From Mallotus nudiflorus (lineage: Eukaryota; Streptophyta; Magnoliopsida; Malpighiales; Euphorbiaceae): DNA of 64,000 bases. Shown in pieces: positions 56,991 to 64,000 of this stretch. Under the pieces are notes generated by a model, which made no database searches, was not told the origin of the DNA, and saw nothing but the letters and a program-made list of their open reading frames with translations. Location: contig CANTUR010000919.1 in the NCBI GenBank assembly GCA_947683625.1, positions 82,424 through 146,423 of the forward strand, read 5' to 3'. The first letter of the stretch is position 1. Every line of letters starts with the position of its first letter. A program made the position numbers and the translations under genes.

Positions 56991-57210
56991 TATATGAAGA
57001 ATTTGTTGACAAAGGAAAATTTTAATTGAGATGAAAAATCTAGTAAGAATAGAATGGTATTTCTACGCAAAAGATTAGGGTTACAAATAGTTCAAAATTA
57101 GAATTTGAATTAAATAAGAACCACAAAAATCATGATTGATTTTGACTGGGGAGTTAAAGGGTTGATAGGATTTGAAATCCTAATGCTGTCAAGATTAATG
57201 TCCTAGTCAA

Positions 57211-57296
57211 GATATGCTTCCATCTCTACCGAGACATGCTTCCATCTCTACCGAGACATGCTTCCATCTTTGTCAGGACATTCTTCTACCCTGGTT
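57211..57296. repeat. 22-bp tandem repeat, four units (element G)
   Basis: Units read GAGACATGCTTCCATCTCTACC with drift in the outer ones. The segment to 57410 also contains a perfect 18-base palindrome ATGTCCCGATCGGGACAT (57378-57395). The remaining post-pol sequence to 57840 is A/T-rich without a recognised gene. Confidence 0.82.
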
Positions 57297-57844
57297 GGGA
57301 CATGATGTCTCGAGTGATATCCCGATTAGGATATCCACTTGAGATCAGTTCGTGTAAAAACACATAATTGACAGATGATGTCCCGATCGGGACATGATCT
57401 AATCTCATAAGGGACCAAGTTCCTGACAATAAAAGTTTGCAAATTTTTTTTCAAGTAAGTCCTTATGAATTTCATTGCATTTATTTTGAATTAATTGAAG
57501 ATTTTTAGAAGAATTAAATGAGTATATGAAATGAAATCATTTAAGGAAGGATATATTTTATTAAAAATTAAAATAATTAATTTAATGAAAGTTTCATTAA
57601 TTAATTATAAAATTTTGCAAAATAGGAAGAATTAAAAAATATTTCACAAAAAAAATAAAGAAGATCACATTCAAGAATATCAATGTAATTCAAATAAACA
57701 TCACTATTTTTTTTAAAAGAAATGAAGATTCCAAAAATATATCTAGTGAACAAGTATTATATACCAAAAACAAATATAAATAAAACTTAAAGAAATCCAA
57801 ATAATAATATAGTAAAATTAACACAAAATCAAGACAGACTAGAA

Positions 57845-58832
57845 CCATCAATCATACCGAGTTCATGTTTAACGAAATTCAATCTCTCTTCATTGAGAGG
57901 TTTGGTGAAGATATCAACAAGTTGATTATTTATATCAACAAAATCAAGTAAGATATCACCAATTTGAACATGATCACATAAAAAAATGATCTTGAATGTT
58001 TATATGCTTAGTTTTAGAGTTTTGAATGGGATTCTTGCTAAAGTTTATAGCACTTGTATTGTCACATTTGATAGGAATGTGATCAATTTTTATACCATAG
58101 TCCAACAATTGTTGTTTTTACCATAAGACCTGTAAACAACAAAGACTTGTTGTAACATATTCAGCTTCAGCAATGGATAAGGCACCCAAAACTTATTTCT
58201 TGCTAAACTAAAAAACTAAACATTGTCCTAAAAATTGATAAGTTCTAAAAGTGCTCTTTCTATCTAGTAAACTACCGGTAAAGTCTGCATCTAAATAACT
58301 AATTAAGTCAAAGGAGGAACTTCTAGGATACTAAAGTCCTAAATGCATTGTTTCACAAAGATATTTGAAAATCCTTTTGATTTCATTTAAATGAGACTCT
58401 CTAGGACTTGATTGAAATCTAGCACATAATCAAGTAGCAAACATAATATTGGGTCTACTAGAAGTTAAGTAAAGAAGGGATTTGATCATACCTCTAAATT
58501 ACTTCATTCTCATCCTTGTTGAGTTTGATTGTAGTGCTCATTAGAGTTTTGCTTGTCATAACTCCATCCATGTTAAACTTCCTAAGAACATCTCTTGCAT
58601 ATTTAGTTTGATTGATGAAAATCTCATCTTTGCATTGCTTGATTTGTAATCCAAGAAAGAATTTTAGTTCTCCCATCATACTCATCTCAAATTCTCTTTG
58701 TATTAGCTTAGAAAATTCCTTACACAAGCAATGGTTAGTAGCACCGAAAATAATATCATCAACATATATTTGAACAATTAATATATCATGCTTAGATTTC
58801 TTTATGAAAAGAGTTGTATCAATTTTTTCTTT
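57845..58832 (-). pseudogene. Copia RT C-terminal half and RNase H of element G
   Basis: The first residues are KEKIDTTLFIKKSKHDIL, then IVQIYVDDIIFGATNHCLC (about 58775-58725). The open frame 58494-58727 reads MSMMGELKFFLGLQIKQCKD, IFINQTKYARDVLRKFNM. The RNase H part follows: DRKSTFRTYQFLGQCLVF, ALSIAEAEYVTTSLCCLQVLW and DNTSAINFSKNPIQNSKTKH (about 58270-58000). The YVDD box and RNase H order identify Ty1/copia. It is cut at 58832 in the middle of RT and has several stops. Confidence 0.85.
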
Positions 58833-59175
58833 ATGATGTATCCCTTTTATTCATACTATATGAATGAGTATAGTCAACATCATACGATCGAGTATGATAC
58901 ATCTTTTCAATCTACACTATACATCTGAGTATAATCAACATTGTACGATCAAGTGCAATGTATCCTTTCAATCTGTACTATACGTCCAGGTATATTCAAC
59001 ACTGTATGACTGAGTATAATGTACTTTCTCAATCTGTACTATACTACCGAGTATAGTCAACATTGTATGATCAAGTACAATGTATCTTTTGAATCGATAC
59101 TATACAACCGAGAATAGTCAACATCATACGACCAAGTGTGATGTATCCTTTCAAATCAATGCTATACATCTGAGT
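58833..59175. repeat. Hairpin minisatellite of fragment H (~61-bp unit, about 5.5 copies)
   Basis: Same two-dyad unit as in D and E. Dyad 2 occurs as ATTGTACGATCAAGTGCAAT-like (near 58937) and CATCATACGACCAAGTGTGATG-like (near 59121) versions, partly decayed. Confidence 0.85.
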
Positions 59176-59867
59176 TTAGTATTTCCTCAGATGTTTTAGA
59201 ATTATGCCTAGTATTGTACGGCAACACAAGCATTCATCATGAACCGACGATCACTTGCAGGCAAAAGCCTCAAAGAGCACAAGTAAGTATCTAAACTTTT
59301 ATTCCTAAGAAATTATGTGTTTATTTGATTTGCTACAATTTTTCAAGTAAATAGCAATAAAGGGGAGCAACTGTAAACATCTAATTTTGGGATGATGAAG
59401 TGTGGATGCGACAGAGGACTTTGATGATGAAAATGTTATAAATAGGTCTTAAATACTTGAAGTTTGAAACCTCAAAAGTTTGAATGCATTTCCAAAAGAG
59501 GCTTAATTGTAATATTTTTCAGAACCTAATTAAAAATTCTAAATTCTTTCAGGGGTATTTTTATAATTAAAAGTTAAAAAAAGATCAAAATTACGTAATT
59601 CCGATCTGAATTACACAATTCTAGTCAGAATTAGGCATCTTCTGTCTATTATTTTATTTTATTTTATTTTATTTGAGTAAATAAAATTTGGTTTCCTAAA
59701 TTTTGATTGGTCAAATAGTATTTATCTAAACTTTCATGAAATTAAATTCCTTTTAAAATCAAAAATTTGAGAAAGGCAATCCACAGTAGGTTACTTTTTT
59801 AGCTAGGGTTTTTTCCTATAAAAGCCCAACTTGAGCTATCTTGAGGCGGGACCTCTTGGAGAATTTT
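58833..59867 (+). mobile_element. Fragment H: 3' end of a D/B/E-type Tat/Ogre unit
   Basis: It starts inside a minisatellite unit, with about five and a half 61-bp units to 59175. It continues through the conserved pre-PPT block, a PPT (AATAAAGGGGAGCAAC, ending 59371), and the first 496 bases of the LTR (59372-59867), including the TATA box at 59817-59824. At 59868 copia F is inserted; the likely target site is ATTTT at 59863-59867. The left edge is not an integration end: it joins directly to the RT of G. Confidence 0.83.
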
Positions 59868-60149
59868 TGTTGAACTTAGCAATAATCAATCTTAATTTTA
59901 ATCTTAAAAAACTTAATTTTAAGCATTTAATTTATTTATTTAAGTGTGTATAAGTTAGGACTCTGTTGGAAGTAAAAATGAAGTATAATTATTTTGGGCT
60001 GATTGGACCTTTGAGATTCAATGAGGCTTTTGACATCCTTAGAGCTTTATAATGAGAAAGTTATCTTCTTAACATTTTAATTAGACATCTTGAGCTTTCC
60101 TAATTAGGCTTATTTTTCAAAATCCAAGTTCATTTGGTTATGCAAATTT

Positions 60150-60745
60150 TGAGTCAAAATCCACGTATACGTCTGCCATCTTAGACTACACATCTCTTAG
60201 TATTTTGGGCATATCTTGAGTTAAAGAAGTCCAATTAAGGTAATACAAAATTATATGGAAAGATAAGCCAAATATATAAAACTTTAATGAAGAAAGTATT
60301 TGAAATTTCAAATTTATTCGGGATTAAATCCCAGCTATAACTTGTGTATAGTTGTTTGAAAGTATTCTACATTTCAGATTGCATAGCTCATAGTATTTTA
60401 GACATATCCTGAGCTACAAAAGTCCAATTTAGGTGATTAAAAATGATATGAAAATATAAGTCAAATATATACAATTTTCATGAAGAAAATATGGACAAAT
60501 TAAAATTTCTTTAAGAGCAAATCATGGATTCAACTTGGGTATAGCTGTCTGATAGTATTCTACATTTCAAATTGCATAGATCTTAGTATTTTGGACATAT
60601 CCTGAGATACATATGTCCAATTTAGCTGATTCAAAATGATATGGAAATCTAACTTAAATATCTATAGCTTTTATGAAGAAAGTATGGGCAAATTTAAACG
60701 TCTTAAGTAGCCAATCATGGTTTCAATCCATGAATAGTTATCTGA
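60150..60745. repeat. Tandem repeat of ~195 bp, about three copies, in the LTR of F
   Basis: Each unit contains TAGTATTTTRGRCATATC (near 60197, 60391 and 60595), GTCCAATT and GATAGTATTCTACATTTC-like segments. The repeat lies upstream of the TATA box, so it may be an enhancer-type region; that role is inferred from position only. Confidence 0.75.
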
Positions 60746-60818
60746 TAGCATCACTTTTAATGATTCAAAATATAGACGTTGGACACATCATTTCCACTCC
60801 AACAGCTATATTTTAAAG

Positions 60819-60826
60819 TATAAATA
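60819..60826 (+). promoter_or_regulatory. TATA box of the LTR of F
   Basis: TATAAATA stands in a more GC-balanced stretch about 520 bases before the LTR end. It is a plausible core promoter and no other good candidate is seen nearby. Confidence 0.5.
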
Positions 60827-61344
60827 CCTTTATAGTTGAATAGAAGTTAAGAAAACTTGTTATTATTTATTCTTTCTTAAGCATTCATTGAGTTTTCAAA
60901 TTCTCTTAAATAATTCTTTATTTGTATCACTCTTGTGAGAGTTGCGTATGTGTTAGAAATAAATTTCTCTTCATCTTAAATCTTGGGCTAGATTAGAGGG
61001 AAGTGAGAATTATTTCCAAAATAATTGGTTTAAGTTTTATCCATTGAAACACTTGGGTTTTGATTTTTTGAGTGAGACTTGAAAACTCATGTTGTAAGGT
61101 TATAAGAGTGAGCCATAAAACTCTTATGTAATTTCAATCTTGTGAATAAGATTGTGGGTGATTGAAAATCCTAACTTAAAGTTAAGTTAGGTGGAGATAT
61201 AGGATGTTGTTGAATCTAAACTCCTTAAATCTTTGTGTTCTTCATTCTTCCTTCTCAACTTCCATTCAATTCTTGCAAAGAATTCTTTTAATTTCTCATT
61301 TTTTTGATAGTCCTATTCACCCCCCCTTTAGGACTCTTTTCATT

Positions 61345-61356
61345 TGGTATCAGAGC
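61345..61356 (+). other. Primer binding site of element F (initiator tRNA-Met)
   Basis: TGGTATCAGAGC, two bases after the LTR end, is the classic PBS complementary to the 3' end of plant initiator tRNA-Met. A second copy is at 61539-61550. Confidence 0.92.
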
Positions 61357-61538
61357 TAGTTGTCCTTACCATTAATGAGGGTAGAGCACCATTAAAAACT
61401 CTCACTTGTGAACTATATCACCGAAGTAGGCTCTCCGCTTATTGGTGTTGGCACATTGGTGGAGACAATAGCTGACTAGTCTGATAGGTACCATTAAAAG
61501 GTGATATAGGTTAGGTATGACCTATAAACATTTTCATT

Positions 61539-61550
61539 TGGTATCAGAGC
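61539..61550 (+). other. Second PBS-like copy in the leader of F
   Basis: TGGTATCAGAGC recurs 194 bases downstream of the first, preceded by the same TTTTCATT found at the LTR end. The sequence between is not otherwise repeated in an obvious way. Only the first copy abuts the LTR. Confidence 0.88.
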
Positions 61551-61587
61551 TTGAATTCTAGGTACTTCATTGCTAGAATACAAGATC

Positions 61588-62606
61588 ATGGGGAGTGAAT
61601 CACAAAACATCTCTTCTCTTAGACCATTCTTTGATGGTAGTGACTATCCATATTGGAAATTTAAAATGGAATTATATCTTGATTGTGATTACATCAAACT
61701 TTGGGACATTGTCCTTAAAGGTTAGAAACCACCTACAACTATCATTGATGGTGTGATAACTACTCTTGCAAGATACCAAATGATTATTGATTAAAAGGAA
61801 GAAAATTATAAAAATAAAAAAGCTATGATTATTCTAGCTTCTTCAATGATAAGAGAAGGAGGAGGCAAGCTTCAACATTATATGTCAGCCAAAGAAATGT
61901 GGGAGACCTTAGAAAACCATTACGAAGGCAACATTTAAGTAAGAAGCAAAAAGGTTTAACTTCATATGTATGAATATGAACTCTTCAAAATGAAGCCTCA
62001 TGAATCAATCACAGAGATGACAAATCGTCTCAATGCTCTCCTCACAACCCTCAAGAAACTTAGAAGACATTTCTCTAAGGAAGAAGTAACAATAAGATTC
62101 TAAGAATCCTACCTAAAAAGGATTGAGAATCTCATGGTACTTCAATTGAGGAAGCTCAAAACCTCTCCACCTTATCAATCAATGTGCTTATTGGTAAGCT
62201 CTTAACACACACGAGCTCACTATCAATTAAAGAGGTGAAGAATAAAAAAGAGAAAGAAGAAAAGAAAAAGAGCATTGCTTTAAAAGCTCTTAAAGAAGAT
62301 AGTGAAGAGGAAAGCATCAAAGATTCTACTGATGAAGATGGTGACATTCCCATGCTCACTAGGAACTTCAAGAAGTTTTTAAGAAAGAAAAACTTCTCAA
62401 GAATAAGGGACTTCAATAAGAAGTTCGAAGGAGATGGGAAGAAGAAAACTAAGGAGGTTGCTTGCTATGAATGTAAGAAACCGGGACATATTATAAGTGA
62501 GTGTCCCAAACCCAAATTCAAGAACAAGGGAGCAAAAGATAAGAAGAAGGCATTCAAAGCTACTTGGGATGATTCCTCCAAATCCAAAGAGGAAGAGGAA
62601 CAATAA
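61588..62606 (+). pseudogene. Gag of copia element F
   Basis: From ATG 61588 the frame reads MGSESQNISSLRPFFDGSDY then PYWKFKMELYLDCDYIKLWD, a stop after VLKG (61722), and later ILASSMIREGGGKLQHYMSA and MWETLENHYEG. After further stops the frame at 62184-62606 has a Lys/Glu-rich stretch, SEEESIKDSTDEDGDIPMLT, FKKFLRKKNFSR and the zinc knuckle CYECKKPGHIISECP (C-x2-C-x4-H-x4-C). Gag forms the particle and the knuckle binds RNA. At least four stops and one frameshift make this copy nonfunctional. Confidence 0.86.
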
Positions 62607-63429
62607 AAAGTGGCCAATCTTTGCTTCATGGCCCTTGAAAATGACAATAAGGTACCATCTACTTCTTATTTCTCTTAATGAGTGTGATAATTATTGTAAT
62701 GATGATGATGATGATGAGAGCTCTATTGTGAGAAAATTACTTATTAAATGCAAAATTTTATTATCTAAGAAGGAATATTATAAGCATGAATTAGGTAGCT
62801 TAAATAGAGAATTAGAAATTTTAAAATTAATTTTGCTAAACTTGTTGAATCAAATGAAAACTTATTAATGATGCAAAATCTTCTAATTCTTTGGAAGATC
62901 AACTTAAGAAAGCAAATGATGAAAACATAAGCTTTCTAAAGAGGTCTTAGAATTAAAAAATTCCATTGCTAAATTTAAGAGAGGAAAAGAAACTTTAAAT
63001 AGTCTTCTTAACTCTCAAAAATTTCATGGAGATACCTATGGAATTGGATATAAGAATGGAATGTCTTCGTCATCTTCTCACATATTAATTTTGTAAAAGC
63101 TTCACATGATTCCACTCCTTCAACCTCCAAATCAAATAAGACTCAAACTTTCAAGCTAAAAGATCTCATGTTTAAATAGCAAAGGAAAGTCTCATAAGAT
63201 TCATCCTTTATTAACACAAAGAGGTAAGGCTCAAATTAGAGCACCTAAACCCAAGCATGCTTATATGTACATTAGACACAATTATAATAGTCATGTTACA
63301 TAATACAATGCACATAAACATGTTGCACAAAATTATCAAAATTCACATCACCATTGCCAATGCATGTCTCACTTAATGATATAAAATAATAAGAGATACA
63401 CATAACACCAAAGGCATGTTGTACACACT
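62607..63429 (+). pseudogene. Gag C-terminal linker of element F
   Basis: The reading VANLCFMALENDNKVPSTSY, an Asp-rich run, then ESSIVRKLLIKCKILLSKKE and LGSLNRELEILK (62600-62830) forms a predicted coiled-coil segment. Such an 'ANLCLMA... leucine/lysine repeat' linker is usual between the zinc knuckle and protease in this copia type. Further on are frameshifted pieces only. Confidence 0.6.
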
Positions 63430-63845
63430 ATGAAAGCATTTCATTCTAAGAGGAATAAATTCAAAAATATTGTATGTTCTTATCACATGATCAAAGGGCA
63501 TACTAACAATGTGTGCTTCTATAGAAGAATACATATGAATTTACTTCCTACGGATTATCTTGAAACTAACCAACCTAGACCAGGAAAGGTTTGGGTCCAA
63601 AAGAACACTTAAATTGTATTGTGTTGATGTGCTTGAAATCCACAAGAACAAAAAGCAAGTGGTATCTCGATAGTGGATGTTCAAGGCACATGACAGGAGA
63701 CAAAGAGCAATTTAATAAACTTGATGCTATGGATGGAGGACACGTTACTTTTGGAGATAAGGCAAAAGGAAAAATTATTGGCATTGGAGAAATAGTAATC
63801 CTCAATCCTTATCTAGACATCATGTGTTGTTTGTTGATGGTCTGA
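63430..63845 (+). pseudogene. Second zinc-knuckle-like segment and protease start of element F
   Basis: The frame 63430-63612 reads CSYHMIKGHTNNVCFYRRIH and PRPGKVWVQKNT. A frame change leads to 63591-63845: KSKWYLDSGCSRHMTGDKEQ and GHVTFGDKAKGKIIGIGEI. DSG is the aspartic protease active site and the surrounding words are those of copia protease. It would cleave the polyprotein. From 63846 to the end the reading NLLSISQLCDMEIK-like sequence continues towards integrase, shifted. Confidence 0.82.
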
Positions 63846-64000
63846 AAACATAATCTGCTTAGTATAAGTCAATTATGTGACATGGAAATAAAGTAACTTT
63901 TTATCTTAAAAATTGCTTTATTAGTAGTCTTGATGAAACAAAGTTATTTTTAGTGGTGAAAGAGTAAACAATGTTTATGTCATTGATTTGAATAAAATTG

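Larger units (their letters stand above)
53779..58832 (-). mobile_element. Element G: Ty1/copia retrotransposon, 5'-truncated
   Basis: Reading leftwards from 58832: RT from just before YVDD, RNase H, a long post-pol region with an extra gene, PPT (54870-54884) and 3' LTR (54869-53779). Upstream RT, integrase, protease, gag and the 5' LTR are missing. Their place is taken by fragment H at 58833. LTR sequence resembles that of F but is shorter, so the two are related families. Sire-type copia elements often carry an extra ORF after pol, so this could be one; that is inference. Confidence 0.8.
59868..61342 (+). repeat. 5' LTR of copia element F
   Basis: It starts TGTTGAACTTAGCAATAATC and ends GGACTCTTTTCA, 1475 bases. 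A TATA box TATAAATA lies at 60819-60826. An internal tandem repeat of ~195 bases is at about 60150-60745. Near the end it resembles the LTR of G in reverse. Confidence 0.82.
59868..64000 (+). mobile_element. Element F: Ty1/copia retrotransposon, 5' half, continues past the window
   Basis: LTR (59868-61342), PBS for initiator tRNA-Met, gag with zinc knuckle, then protease start; pol should follow right of the window. The gag start (PFFDGSDYPYWKFKMELYL) and the WYLDSGCSRHMTGD protease box are copia types. Frames are interrupted by stops and frameshifts. It is inserted in the LTR of fragment H. Confidence 0.85.

Noticed and set aside
62156..62647. Minus-strand frames opposite the copia gag
   Set aside because: They are shadows of the plus-strand frame carrying the CCHC zinc knuckle.

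Overview
This window looks like nuclear, repeat-rich heterochromatin of a eudicot plant. It is strongly AT-rich, and nearly every base can be assigned to LTR retrotransposons nested in or fused to one another. I found no intact host gene and no rRNA, tRNA or CRISPR array. The species cannot be named from the sequence. All comparisons between copies were made by eye.

Layout. (1) 1-19291 is element C, a Ty3/gypsy element of the Tat/Ogre type on the minus strand. Its 3' LTR runs off the left edge and is split by a 3245-bp Tekay/Del-like solo LTR (320-3564, with a GAAAT target duplication). The C interior runs right to left: PBS, gag, protease, RT, RNase H, a second RNase H, integrase, hairpin repeats, two antisense genes, hairpin minisatellites, PPT. 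C sits inside unit D. (2) 19292-52923 is a train of related Tat/Ogre units on the plus strand that share LTRs: D (3' region only), a shared LTR, B (pol but no gag), a damaged LTR, E (3' region only), and a terminal LTR. Element A (25785-37753, GAGTC target duplication) is inserted in the shared LTR. A is a non-autonomous derivative that keeps gag but has lost almost all of pol. (3) 52924-53778 is unassigned sequence with a GC-rich hairpin and an (ATT)n tract. (4) 53779-58832 is G, a 5'-truncated minus-strand Ty1/copia element with an extra gene after pol. (5) 58833-59867 is H, another scrap of the D/B/E family. (6) 59868-64000 is F, the 5' half of a plus-strand Ty1/copia element inserted in the LTR of H: LTR, duplicated PBS, gag, zinc knuckle and protease start.

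The coding logic is that of retrotransposons: gag makes the particle, protease-RT-RNase H-integrase copy and insert it, PBS and PPT prime the two DNA strands, and LTRs drive transcription. Every coding region read here carries stops, frameshifts or lost catalytic residues. Two features go beyond routine annotation. First, the Tat/Ogre units carry two antisense genes between pol and the 3' LTR, one with a plant mobile domain (PMD) and one resembling the plant DUF7745 family, and these still show GT-AG intron boundaries. Second, the same interval in each unit holds arrays of short inverted repeats. The arms have changed together while symmetry was kept, and unrelated sequences occupy the same place next to the PPT in different subfamilies.
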